The position numbers and the translations under genes were made by a program. A stretch of DNA of 64,000 nucleotides, taken from the NCBI RefSeq assembly GCF_900107305.1, contig NZ_FNPL01000003.1:124001-188000 (forward strand), written 5' to 3'. Source of the stretch: Thermoactinomyces sp. DSM 45892. Its GTDB lineage: Bacteria; Bacillota; Bacilli; Thermoactinomycetales; Thermoactinomycetaceae. The notes below the pieces were generated by a model. That model saw only the letters and a program-made list of their open reading frames with translations. It made no database searches and was not told the DNA's origin. This document shows positions 34,568 to 42,789 of the stretch, piece by piece. How positions within the stretch are numbered: the stretch's first letter is position 1; each line of letters opens with the position of its first letter.

Positions 34568-34747
34568 ATGGATCTCATTACTGCGATTTTAGTGAACCTG
34601 CTTAGCGCAGTCCTTCGTAACAAGGGCGTTTTGTGGCAATGTCCTACTTGTCCGAAGCTTTTCATTTCTAACATTTTAAATCTACAGGAAATCGCTCCTT
34701 CATCACGAACATATCTCTTAACTAGTTGCACCACGACTCAGACCTAA
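34568..34747 (+). CDS. Possible 59-residue protein with a CPxC motif
   Basis: A short open frame beginning MDLITAILVNLLSAVL and containing WQCPTCPKLF. The AGGAG is only 1-2 bases before the ATG, which weakens it. Its TAA overlaps the AAAGGAG of the next gene, as seen in translationally coupled units. It occupies the position where spoVAE would be expected but has no similarity to it. This may be a real small gene or chance. Confidence 0.3.
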   Translation: MDLITAILVNLLSAVLRNKGVLWQCPTCPKLFISNILNLQEIAPSSRTYLLTSCTTTQT

Positions 34748-34759
34748 AGGAGAATCCTG

Positions 34760-35290
34760 ATGAATGCGATTTTGTCCTATTTACCCATAACAGAAGAAAA
34801 GCGAATTCAACAAATCTGGCTGGAAGCAACCTATCGATGTCAAATGGAAGCTGATACATTTCCACCTCAACTAGTATACCAAGTGGCCAATGGATACGAA
34901 GTGAAAGGCTTGCAGGGTGCCCTGGAAAGGGTGATTCCACAGCAAGCATCATTTTGTATCCATTGTTGTGGGGTGGGAATGACGGAGGTTAGAAGCCCAC
35001 GATTCTACATTCCCATTGTGAAGAGCTATCCTCTCGTCCAACTTCAACAAACCATTTGGGAGGTGACAAGATCGATTCGAATGGGGATTTGTCCTACCTA
35101 TCAACCGGATGAGTGGATGCCGAGAATCTATTTTCCGTTTGTTAGAGTGACCCCAGATCAAGCATCTAAACTGTACAAGGAATTAAAACGGGTGATGACA
35201 CAAGACTATATTCCCATTCAACAAGTATCGTGGGTCTCCTCAAAAGCCACGGGAATGGGACAGAAGAGGCATTTTTCATTTTTATCATAA
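34760..35290 (+). CDS. Hypothetical protein downstream of spoVAD
   Basis: 176 residues with AAAGGAG before the ATG. The pattern PRFYIPIVKSYPLVQLQQTI ... WMPRIYFPFVRV has the alternation of a 2H phosphoesterase/2'-5' RNA ligase fold, with a later strand in place of the usual 'W.PHITL'. The His-x-Thr motifs are missing, so if related it is inactive. No confident family. Follows the spoVA genes in the same direction. Confidence 0.5.
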   Translation: MNAILSYLPITEEKRIQQIWLEATYRCQMEADTFPPQLVYQVANGYEVKGLQGALERVIPQQASFCIHCCGVGMTEVRSPRFYIPIVKSYPLVQLQQTIWEVTRSIRMGICPTYQPDEWMPRIYFPFVRVTPDQASKLYKELKRVMTQDYIPIQQVSWVSSKATGMGQKRHFSFLS

Positions 35291-35332
35291 AATTAGGTTT
35301 CACCATACAGATGGGAGGTATTATAATAATAA

Positions 35333-35350
35333 CAAAGTGATATCACTTTG
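35333..35350. promoter_or_regulatory. 18-bp perfect palindrome before the SPFH gene
   Basis: CAAAGTGATATCACTTTG, 20 bases before the SPFH start region. It is a suitable operator for the ribbon-helix-helix protein encoded by the next gene in the operon. Confidence 0.5.
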
Positions 35351-35371
35351 ATAACAAATTAGAAATGGGTG

Positions 35372-36235
35372 ATGAGTGTGGAGCGGATGAAAGAGCAAAA
35401 TGCTTGGCATGTGAATGGCTTTCTTGCTTTGTCTGTTCAGTTGCTTGTCTTATTCGCGGGTGCTGTTGTGCTAGGTACTCCTGAAGACGGTGACCAAGTA
35501 TTCGGTATCATTTTATTTGTAATAGGTCTCCTGCCATCTGGTGGGTATGTCGTGATTCAGCCGAATGAGTCGCGTGTACTAACGTTTATGGGGAAGTATA
35601 TAGGTGAGCTTCGGGAAGAAGGGTTCCATTTCGTAAACCCGTTTTCTCAACGTACAAAGATTAGCTTACGGGTACGGAATTTTCATACGGATCGAATAAA
35701 AGTAAATGATGCAGATGGGAATCCAATCGAGGTTGCGGCGGTTATCGTATGGAGAGTAAAGAGGCCAACCCAGTCTACGTTTCATGTAGATGATTATGAG
35801 AAATTTGCCGATATTCAGAGCGAAACGGCCCTCCGCTCTCTAGCAAGCCATTTTCCCTATGATTCTCCACATGATGGATTGTCTTTACGTGGAAATCCAA
35901 CTGAGATTATGCACACCTTTGAGAAAGAACTTCATGAGCGTTTAGAGATCGCTGGAATCGAAGTAATAGAAGCAAGAATTAGTCACCTCGCTTATGCTCC
36001 TGAGATTGCGCAAGTGATGTTACGTAGACAACAAGCCTCTGCTGTCATTGCTGCTCGTAAGCAAATTGTAGAAGGTGCTATGGGTATGGTGGAGACGGTA
36101 CTGGCGAAATTAGAGAAGAAGGGCTTTGAATTAGATGATGAGAAAAAGGCAGCTATGGTGAATAACTTACTCGTCGCCCTGGTCTCAGAAGGTAATGTAA
36201 ACCCTGTGATTAATACGGGTACCCTTTATCAATAA
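35372..36235 (+). CDS. SPFH/Band 7 domain membrane protein
   Basis: 287 residues. Two membrane helices (about 15-60) precede a Band 7 domain: [38 protein letters not shown], then helices [20 protein letters not shown] and [20 protein letters not shown] proteins oligomerise into membrane rings or microdomains. The start is uncertain among GTG 35369, ATG 35372, GTG 35378 and ATG 35387. The next gene overlaps by one base (TAATG). Confidence 0.88.
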   Translation: MSVERMKEQNAWHVNGFLALSVQLLVLFAGAVVLGTPEDGDQVFGIILFVIGLLPSGGYVVIQPNESRVLTFMGKYIGELREEGFHFVNPFSQRTKISLRVRNFHTDRIKVNDADGNPIEVAAVIVWRVKRPTQSTFHVDDYEKFADIQSETALRSLASHFPYDSPHDGLSLRGNPTEIMHTFEKELHERLEIAGIEVIEARISHLAYAPEIAQVMLRRQQASAVIAARKQIVEGAMGMVETVLAKLEKKGFELDDEKKAAMVNNLLVALVSEGNVNPVINTGTLYQ

Positions 36236-36432
36236 TGAGCTCCAAGAAGAAATTCCTACTTCGTCTAGATCCAGATCTCTATCAGGACCTTGAAAAATGG
36301 GCCGCGGATGAGTTTCGAAGTGTGAATGCTCAAATCGAATTCATTCTCCGCTCGTCTGTTTCAAAACATCGGAAGCCCCAGCAATCAAAGGGTAAACAAC
36401 ATACAGAAGGGGATCTCGAAGATCTCAAGTAG
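36235..36432 (+). CDS. Arc-type ribbon-helix-helix DNA-binding protein
   Basis: 65 residues, ATG overlapping the SPFH stop. [23 protein letters not shown] and [10 protein letters not shown] match the ribbon-helix-helix fold (Arc/MetJ type) with a Lys-rich C-terminal tail. RHH proteins bind short palindromes as dimers and often autoregulate. The upstream CAAAGTGATATCACTTTG is an obvious candidate site. Similar SPFH-RHH pairs occur in other Bacillales. Confidence 0.85.
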   Translation: MSSKKKFLLRLDPDLYQDLEKWAADEFRSVNAQIEFILRSSVSKHRKPQQSKGKQHTEGDLEDLK

Positions 36433-36466
36433 AGTACGTATATTTTTATAGAAGTCCAAGCCATAA

Positions 36467-36499
36467 CACCTCATTCTTCATATCTAGGAGAAAGAGGTG
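36467..36499 (+). promoter_or_regulatory. Hairpin that covers the ribosome site of the subtilase gene
   Basis: CACCTC-A-TTCT (36467-36477) pairs with AGAA-A-GAGGTG (36489-36499). GAGGTG is the Shine-Dalgarno of the gene starting at 36507. The hairpin is followed by A and six T residues, so it could equally be the terminator of the SPFH operon. Confidence 0.45.
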
Positions 36500-36506
36500 A
36501 TTTTTT

Positions 36507-37601
36507 ATGGAAAGTCATCAAGGAGGGCAACGGTTTACCTTTCTCTATCAAAATGAATCCAGGGTTGAGCGGTTCTTGGAGCTAGGATGTCAGGTGGAGT
36601 ATGTCGGATCTTACACGCCGATGATAACAGCAACGGTATCATCTTGGAACCAAATGAAACAAATTGAGAGGGACTCTGAGTTGGTTCATGTAGAGTCAGA
36701 AAGATCCCTCCAGCTACTTCCATACGAATTAAAAAATGTATATACCAAGAGGCGCCTTGTCAAAAACCGACAAAAAGGTGAAGTAGTACCTTGGAATATC
36801 CGTAGGGTTCTTCGAGGGCAAAGTCGATCTTTTACAGGGAAAGGAATTAAAGTTGGCATTATTGATACGGGAATTGATTTTAATCACCCCGATTTGAGTC
36901 AAAACGTTCAAGGTGGAGTGAATATTATTGAACCAGGAAAGCCACCTCATGACTTAAATGGTCATGGAACACATATATCGGGAGTGATTGGGGCAGCCGT
37001 CAACCAATTAGGTATTATTGGAGTGGCTCCGGACGTATCCCTTTATGCGATTAAAGTGTTAAATAAGAAAGGGGTTGGGTCTTTATCTGATCTTGTTCGC
37101 GGGATTGAATGGGGAATTTCTAATAATATGCATATCCTTAATATTAGCATTAGTGGTGGCAAGGTGAGTCCAGTTGCATTAGAAAAAGCAATTCAAGTAG
37201 CGACTCGCAGAGGGATTTTTGTCGTTGCAGCTGCAGGAAATGCAGGACAGTTATCAGGAAAAGGGGATACAGTGGAAGTCCCAGCGAGAGTTCCCAATGC
37301 GATTGCAGTGGCTGCACTTAGTAAAAGTAACAAGCGTGCCTCTTTTTCGGCAACTGGATCTACGGTAGATGTGGCTGCTCCAGGAGTGAAAGTAGTCAGC
37401 ACATATCCGGGGATGAAATATGCTGCTTTAAGTGGAACCTCGATGGCAGCAGCTCATGTATCAGGAGTGCTGGCTCTATTCAAACAGAAGCATCCAAAAG
37501 CTAGTCATGCATCGATTCTAAAGAGATTATTTGCTTCAACGAAAGTGCTTAGTTCATCAGGTCGAAACACATTGACAGGACGTGGTTTGGTGCAATTTTA
37601 A
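36507..37601 (+). CDS. Subtilisin-like serine protease without signal peptide
   Basis: 364 residues. Peptidase S8 triad: Asp120 in IIDTGID, His153 in NGHGTHISG and Ser312 in SGTSMAAAH, with oxyanion Asn245. Residues about 1-95 look like a short I9-type propeptide (YQNESRVERFLELGCQVEYV), but no export signal precedes it, so it acts inside the cell, in the mother cell or in the spore. A second signal-less subtilase lies at 51.7 kb. AAAGAGGTGA is 7 bases before the ATG but partly within a hairpin. Confidence 0.92.
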   Translation: MESHQGGQRFTFLYQNESRVERFLELGCQVEYVGSYTPMITATVSSWNQMKQIERDSELVHVESERSLQLLPYELKNVYTKRRLVKNRQKGEVVPWNIRRVLRGQSRSFTGKGIKVGIIDTGIDFNHPDLSQNVQGGVNIIEPGKPPHDLNGHGTHISGVIGAAVNQLGIIGVAPDVSLYAIKVLNKKGVGSLSDLVRGIEWGISNNMHILNISISGGKVSPVALEKAIQVATRRGIFVVAAAGNAGQLSGKGDTVEVPARVPNAIAVAALSKSNKRASFSATGSTVDVAAPGVKVVSTYPGMKYAALSGTSMAAAHVSGVLALFKQKHPKASHASILKRLFASTKVLSSSGRNTLTGRGLVQF

Positions 37602-37606
37602 GTCAT

Positions 37607-37645
37607 GAAAAAACACGCTTTTCTCTAGAAGGAAAGGCGTGTTTA
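37607..37645. terminator. Bidirectional terminator between subtilase and CNNM genes
   Basis: AAACACGC.TTTC / GAAA.GCGTGTTT, with an A-run to the left giving TTTTTT on the minus strand. Confidence 0.8.
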
Positions 37646-37651
37646 TGTGTT

Positions 37652-38998
37652 TTACATATGTAAGGGTGTGTCGTCCTGATCCTGTAAGATATCGGCTTTA
37701 TCCGATTTCCGAACAAGTAGACGGGTGATGCTGCGAGAATCCATCTCTTGCACGGTAAAGGTGAATTCTAGAAAATGAACAGAAACTCCGACTTTCGGTA
37801 GTGCCTGTAGTTGAGAGAAGACCCAACCACCAATGGTGTCATTGTTTTCATCCTCAATTTCAATATTAAAGTATTCGTTTACCTCTTCGATTAACAGTCT
37901 AGCGTCAATCGAGGTACCACTTGATTTTTCTTGGAAAAAAGGGCGCTCATCGTCGAACTCATCCTGGATCTCTCCTACAATTTCTTCAATGATATCTTCT
38001 AAGGTGACGATTCCAGAGGTACCGCCATATTCGTCGATTACAATGGCCATCTCGGTTCTATTTTTTTGGAGTGTCCGTAAAATATCTTTGATTTCCATCG
38101 TCTCGGGAACTTGGACAGATGGACGGGCAATCTCGATTAAATTGGGAGTACCACCTTCAATTAGACATTCATATAGGTCCCTAATATGTATCACGCCTAG
38201 GATTTCATCTTTATCTTTTCCACATAGTGGGAAGCGTGTAAATTGACTTTTTTTAGCGACGTCAATGTTTTCTTCTATAGTGTCTGTCGCATAAAGACAT
38301 ACCATATTAATCCGGGGAACCATTACTTCACGACCTACCCGGTCTGCGAATTCAAAGATGTTGTCAAATAAGGAAAGCTCTGTTTGATCGATGATCCCAC
38401 TTTTATGGCTTTGTTCTACTAGCATTCGGATTTCTTCTTCTGTGTGAGCGGCTTGGTGCTCAGCATCTATGCTGACTCCTAACCATTGTAAGAGTTTATT
38501 TGCTGAGCTATTTAGCAGCCAGATGGGAGCACGGAAGAGTATAAAGAACCAGCGTAAGGGTCTTGAGATGACAAGTGTAACTCGTTCAGCTTGACGAATG
38601 GCTAGTGATTTTGGTGCCATTTCACCAATGACGATATGTAAAAATGTAATAATCGAAAAACCTATGGCAAACGAGATGATATGGACTACATTTTCGGGCA
38701 AATGAAGGGTTTGAATGAGTGGTATAATCAATCTTGCTACAAACGGTTCACCAACCCAACCAAGCCCTAGTGATGCCAGAGTTATTCCAAGTTGTGTAGC
38801 GGATAGATATGCATCTAGATTAGCAATTAGTTTTTGTGCCGCTAGAGCGCGAAAATTGCCTTCTTCGGTTAATTGAGCGATCCGTGTGGAGCGCACCTTT
38901 ACCAAGGCAAACTCTGAAGCTACGAAAAAACCATTTAAAAGCACAAGAAACACAACTAATCCAAAATTCCAAAACGTACTTACCAGATCGCTATCCAA
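37652..38998 (-). CDS. CNNM/CorC-type membrane protein with CBS domains (HlyC/CorC family)
   Basis: 448 residues. A DUF21/CNNM membrane domain with about four helices (1-200; LNGFFVASEFALVKVRSTRI), then a CBS pair (about 215-335; REVMVPRINMVCLYATDTIEEN and MAIVIDEYGGTSGIVTLEDII) and a C-terminal transporter-associated CorC_HlyC domain. Related proteins export Mg2+ or tune Mg2+ homeostasis. mgtE is the adjacent gene on the same strand, which supports a magnesium role. 'Hemolysin' in older names is misleading. Confidence 0.93.
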   Translation of the reverse strand: MDSDLVSTFWNFGLVVFLVLLNGFFVASEFALVKVRSTRIAQLTEEGNFRALAAQKLIANLDAYLSATQLGITLASLGLGWVGEPFVARLIIPLIQTLHLPENVVHIISFAIGFSIITFLHIVIGEMAPKSLAIRQAERVTLVISRPLRWFFILFRAPIWLLNSSANKLLQWLGVSIDAEHQAAHTEEEIRMLVEQSHKSGIIDQTELSLFDNIFEFADRVGREVMVPRINMVCLYATDTIEENIDVAKKSQFTRFPLCGKDKDEILGVIHIRDLYECLIEGGTPNLIEIARPSVQVPETMEIKDILRTLQKNRTEMAIVIDEYGGTSGIVTLEDIIEEIVGEIQDEFDDERPFFQEKSSGTSIDARLLIEEVNEYFNIEIEDENNDTIGGWVFSQLQALPKVGVSVHFLEFTFTVQEMDSRSITRLLVRKSDKADILQDQDDTPLHM

Positions 38999-39107
38999 CG
39001 ATTGAGACCCCCCATGTGTAGAAAATGTTACCTATTTTGAACAACATTATACCTTAGGAACTGCCTTGTTATAAAGGAATATTAGTCCTTTGAAAATTGT
39101 ATGACAG

Positions 39108-40457
39108 TCAACTGCTGATTAGTTGGACGAATAAGGTGGCTAAACCAAAATAAATCATTAATGAGACGACATCGTTAATCGTAGTAATGAGTGGCCCGGA
39201 TGCAACGGTAGGATCGATCTTAAAAGCTTGTAAAACCATGGGGATCAATGTCCCTACAATTGTTCCGATAATGAGTGTGAAAAATAAGCAAACCGCTACT
39301 AAAATTCCTAATCGTCCATCATAAAAAAGGCTAATAAAACCTAAAATAAACAAGCTACAAAAAAGTCCTATGAGCATGGCAATCGTACTTTCTTGGCGGA
39401 GTCGTTTTCCGTAATGTTCTCTGTTTAATTCTCCATTTGAAATCAATCGAATCACGGTAGCTAAGGATTGCGTGGCGGCGTTTCCCGTCATTCCAGCGAT
39501 CATAGGCATAAAGATTAGTAAAATCGGTAGTTTTTGAGTCGTTTCTTGAAACAGATTAATGAGATTAGCTGTGATTAACCCTATGAGGAGTAGTAAGATC
39601 AGCCAAGGAATTCGCTTACGAACCACTTGTATGGGAGAGATAAATAATCCTTGGTCACCTCCGCCCCCTGAGAAATTAGCAAAGTCTTCTTGGGCCTCCT
39701 CGATTAATACATCCATCACATCATCCACTGTAACAATTCCGCGAAGGGTATGATTGTGATCCACGACAGGAACAGCGAGCAGATCATATCTTGTAAAGAC
39801 TTTCGCTACTTCTTCTTGGTCCATTTCCACAGGTACAGAAATAATTCGCTCATACATGATGTCATTCATTTTTACTTCAGGCTTTGCAACTAATAACTCC
39901 CGCAGTGAGACGACCCCTAGCAGGTGTCCGCTTACATCGACGACATAAAGATAATAGATGGTTTCGGCATTAGGGGCTTTCTGACGTAGTTGCTCGATTG
40001 CTTCGGAAGCGGTGATCTCACTCAGAATATGAACGTACTCTGTCGTCATTAATCCGCCAGCTGTATCTTCTGGGTAGTGAAGGAGATCCCGAACATTTTC
40101 TGCATCCGGTTGGTCTAATTTGGTCAGAATCGTTTCTGCTTCATTTTGACTAATCTCCCCAAGGAAGTCGGCAAGGTCATCGAATGAGATTTCACGAAAG
40201 ATCTTCGATTTTTGTGCATCTGGAATCAGACTCATAAATTTCCTTTTTTGTTCCAGATGTTTCATCTCTTCAAAAAGGTGAGCTGTCTTGGAGACAGATA
40301 GATAGGAGAGCAACTCTTTCTGCTGTTCTTCATCAATGAAGAAGAAAAATTGGCGTAGATCATAAGGTGGTAGCTCTTCTAGTATCTCTCGAATCGCATC
40401 AGGGTCATTCATTTCTAATTTAGACTGTAAATCAGCTAATTCTGTAAGAGAGATCAT
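39108..40457 (-). CDS. mgtE: Magnesium transporter MgtE
   Basis: 449 residues from ATG 40457 (AAAGGAGAG upstream). The open frame to 40595 overlaps the divergent gene and is not used. N-terminal helical domain (MgtE_N, 20-120; REILEELPPYDLRQFFF), CBS pair (about 130-250; LHYPEDTAGGLMTTEYVHIL) and five membrane helices including the ion-pathway sequence MPMIAGMTGNAATQSLATVI. A Mg2+-gated channel. The leader is short and no M-box is present. Confidence 0.95.
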   Translation of the reverse strand: MISLTELADLQSKLEMNDPDAIREILEELPPYDLRQFFFFIDEEQQKELLSYLSVSKTAHLFEEMKHLEQKRKFMSLIPDAQKSKIFREISFDDLADFLGEISQNEAETILTKLDQPDAENVRDLLHYPEDTAGGLMTTEYVHILSEITASEAIEQLRQKAPNAETIYYLYVVDVSGHLLGVVSLRELLVAKPEVKMNDIMYERIISVPVEMDQEEVAKVFTRYDLLAVPVVDHNHTLRGIVTVDDVMDVLIEEAQEDFANFSGGGGDQGLFISPIQVVRKRIPWLILLLLIGLITANLINLFQETTQKLPILLIFMPMIAGMTGNAATQSLATVIRLISNGELNREHYGKRLRQESTIAMLIGLFCSLFILGFISLFYDGRLGILVAVCLFFTLIIGTIVGTLIPMVLQAFKIDPTVASGPLITTINDVVSLMIYFGLATLFVQLISS

Positions 40458-40535
40458 GTTTCTCTCCTTTCTGACTGAACAACTACATGGGTGATGGCAT
40501 ACAATAGACCATCTAAGTTGGTGGAAGGGGAGGGA

Positions 40536-40751
40536 ATGTACATGGAAAAATCGATCATGCATGATAAAATTCATACAAACCTTGTCTCGATTCAATCATG
40601 GATGCAATTTCGAAGCCAGTATTTCTACAATTGGCGTCCATCCCGATTTATGCTACCTGTTAGTCTGCACCGAAACGAAGAACGTTATCATAGTTTGTGG
40701 GAATCACCTGAATCACCACAGTCTCCTTGGATTGAAGTGAAAGACGAGTAA
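40536..40751 (+). CDS. Small hypothetical protein divergent from mgtE
   Basis: 71 residues from ATG 40536, with GGGGAGGGA upstream. Contains an aromatic-rich core SWMQFRSQYFYNWRPSRFML and an acidic C-terminus. No membrane segment or known domain. The good ribosome site and following terminator favour a real gene. Confidence 0.55.
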   Translation: MYMEKSIMHDKIHTNLVSIQSWMQFRSQYFYNWRPSRFMLPVSLHRNEERYHSLWESPESPQSPWIEVKDE

Positions 40752-40833
40752 AGGATGAACCAGAAGAATGCTTCTTACCTAAGAGGCATACATAGTAGAG
40801 GAAGCAGTTTGCTTCCACCCTTCCTTACCATTT

Positions 40834-40866
40834 CCCTCCACCTGAATGATTGGAGGGATTTTTTCG
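40834..40866 (+). terminator. Terminator upstream of ylbF
   Basis: CCCTCCA / TGGAGGG with a 10-base loop followed by ATTTTTT. Confidence 0.8.
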
Positions 40867-40928
40867 TACATCTTCCAGAACACTGAGGGGAAAAGTTTGT
40901 TAAAATATACAAGGAGGGTGAGTTCGAA

Positions 40929-41345
40929 ATGAAGACGATTGATATGACAGAATTACTATCAGATGCCTATGACTTGGCTGATGAGATTAATAAATCGCAC
41001 GAAGTACAAAGCTACCTTAGTAGTCAAGCAGAGTTACAAGAGGATGCCGAGGCTCAGAAATTAATAAAGGAGTTTCAAAAGCAGAAAGAATTATACGAAG
41101 AAACAAAGAGATTTGGCATTTTTCATCCAAATTATCATGAAGCCAAGCAGAAGATAGAAGAAGTACAGACGCAATTACGAAACAACTCAGCGATCCGCCA
41201 GTTCCTAGAAGCAGAAGAGAGATTAGATCAACTTCTATACCAAATCTCGTCTACGATTGCCAAGTCTGTGTCGCATCAAATTCATATCCCGATTCCTGAG
41301 TCAAGCACCCCAAGGAAGCAGAAACGAGGAATGTGTCAATCGTAA
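40929..41345 (+). CDS. ylbF: YlbF/YmcA-family regulator (RicF-like)
   Basis: 138 residues, mainly helical. ELLSDAYDLADEINKSHEVQSY and AQKLIKEFQKQKELYEETKRFG match the Com_YlbF family. In Bacillus YlbF, YmcA and YaaT form an Fe-S complex that steers RNase Y and affects sporulation, competence and biofilm formation. A cysteine occurs near the C-terminus (KRGMCQS), where YlbF binds its cluster. The close position to ylbG on the same strand supports ylbF rather than ymcA. Confidence 0.88.
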   Translation: MKTIDMTELLSDAYDLADEINKSHEVQSYLSSQAELQEDAEAQKLIKEFQKQKELYEETKRFGIFHPNYHEAKQKIEEVQTQLRNNSAIRQFLEAEERLDQLLYQISSTIAKSVSHQIHIPIPESSTPRKQKRGMCQS

Positions 41346-41358
41346 GCACCACTTGCTA

Positions 41359-41682
41359 CTAGGTGGAGCGTAAACGGACACAATCCGGGCATCCATTGCC
41401 ACAGCAAAAACTTTTTTCCATGGGCGCGACAAATTGGGCACGATATACATAGGCATGTGTTGAGGTGCGGATAAAAAGGTATGTGAAGTTCCAGACCGTC
41501 CCTAGGATGAGTTCTTGAGCTATGTCCTGTAACTCATTTTCAAACGCTTCTCTTGTGGAATAGAGTTCTTTATTTGCATATAGAAAGGCGACTCCTGCAT
41601 AAGGGCGTACGGTTAGTGCTAGGTCAGAATGTTTTTTTTGGTTTATTTGTTCCTGTAGTTTTTGATATAGTGGGTTTCTCAA
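41359..41682 (-). CDS. Hypothetical protein with C-terminal CCGxGCPDC motif
   Basis: 107 residues, TTG start with AAGGGGA 6 bases upstream. A mixed alpha/beta body (ALTVRPYAGVAFLYANKELY) and a C-terminal SFCCGNGCPDCVRLRS. This four-cysteine pattern is the signature of the eukaryotic/bacterial 'oxidoreductase-like' N-terminal motif and probably binds a metal. It lies between ylbF and ylbG on the opposite strand. Function unknown. Confidence 0.65.
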   Translation of the reverse strand: MRNPLYQKLQEQINQKKHSDLALTVRPYAGVAFLYANKELYSTREAFENELQDIAQELILGTVWNFTYLFIRTSTHAYVYRAQFVAPMEKSFCCGNGCPDCVRLRST

Positions 41683-41811
41683 TCCAGTTCCCCTTCTTTC
41701 TGTAGTGTTGAATGAAGCACCTTCACATGGTACGATAAAGGTAGTTCTCCCCGCGTATCCTAACCAAATATGAAAGGAAAGCTACGAAATATATCGTAGT
41801 GGTACCTTGTT

Positions 41812-42066
41812 ATGAATATGGTTGAACGTTTAGGGCTCGTAGTGTGGGTGAAAGATCTAAAATCGGCTAAATCCCTTTCACGTATGGGGAACATTCATTA
41901 TATCTCCAAACGATTTAAGTATGTGATTCTATATATTGATCGAAAATCAGCAGATCAATGGATAAAGCGAATTGAACGCCTTCCGTACGTAGGAAGAGTG
42001 GAACGTTCTTATCGAAGTAGCATTTCACTGGATTTTGGAAAAAAAGTAGATCTTCCTACGACCTAA
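41812..42066 (+). CDS. ylbG: YlbG family protein (UPF0298/DUF2129)
   Basis: 84 residues. VERLGLVVWVKDLKSAKSLSR followed by KRFKYVILYIDRKSADQ and PYVGRVERSYR matches the YlbG family. In Bacillus it follows ylbF. The ribosome site is weak (GTGGTACC), and ATG 41818 is also possible. Function unknown. Confidence 0.88.
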   Translation: MNMVERLGLVVWVKDLKSAKSLSRMGNIHYISKRFKYVILYIDRKSADQWIKRIERLPYVGRVERSYRSSISLDFGKKVDLPTT

Positions 42067-42179
42067 CGAATTTGTACAAACAATAATCAGATCTGTCGCT
42101 ATCATTCTAGTGGCGGATCTTTTTTAGTTCCCGTACAATTAGAGAATAGAAAGCTGTATTAAGAAAGGATTGATCACGG

Positions 42180-42641
42180 TTGAATAACTTTTTACAAGAT
42201 ATCAAGCAGAAAATAGGAAAAAGTGTCGAACAGGTTAGTAAATCTTCGCAGAGAATGCTTGAGATGAATCGCCTAAACCAAAAAGGGAATGGAAAGAGAC
42301 AGGAATTAGATCAGTTGATGAGTCAACTTGGACAGTATACCCTTCAGCAGTGGGAACAAACACAAACCATTCAGATGAATTCAGAATTAGAAGCTCAGTT
42401 TCAGAAAGCCACGGCGATAAAAGATGAAATTCAATCAATCGAAAAGATGATTCAATCGTTAAAAGAAGAGACAAATCAACCCAGAACGGATTATTTCCAA
42501 CATATGTCTAAAGCGCCACAAGCAGGTGACATGCCTATTGCGCCGATATCGATGGCTGTCGTCTATATATGTCCTTCTTGTGCCCACCAAATACCCAACC
42601 AATCCAATCAATGTTCTACCTGTGGCCAAAGATTTTATTAG
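42180..42641 (+). CDS. Coiled-coil protein with C-terminal zinc ribbon
   Basis: 153 residues, TTG start with AAAGGA about 10 bases before. An N-terminal coiled coil (about 1-105; Gln/Glu-rich heptads) and a C-terminal zinc ribbon YICPSCAHQIPNQSNQCSTC. The combination suggests a scaffold or nucleic-acid adaptor, but no named family is recognised. It precedes minD by about 150 bases, where a new promoter (TACAAT at about 42701) is likely. Confidence 0.7.
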   Translation: MNNFLQDIKQKIGKSVEQVSKSSQRMLEMNRLNQKGNGKRQELDQLMSQLGQYTLQQWEQTQTIQMNSELEAQFQKATAIKDEIQSIEKMIQSLKEETNQPRTDYFQHMSKAPQAGDMPIAPISMAVVYICPSCAHQIPNQSNQCSTCGQRFY

Positions 42642-42789
42642 GTAAATAAATAATTGTAATAGTGTTAAATATTTCCTTTTTTTATGTAGTCATTTTTGCT
42701 ACAATATGGAGGAAACTTGTAGAAGAAACGGAAATAAATATGAAACATGTCATCCTTCTAGTTGAATATGGAGAAAGGGGTGCTTGACA

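Noticed and set aside
40458-40535. M-box magnesium riboswitch before mgtE
   Set aside because: The leader between the divergent starts is under 80 bases and has no M-box-like hairpins.
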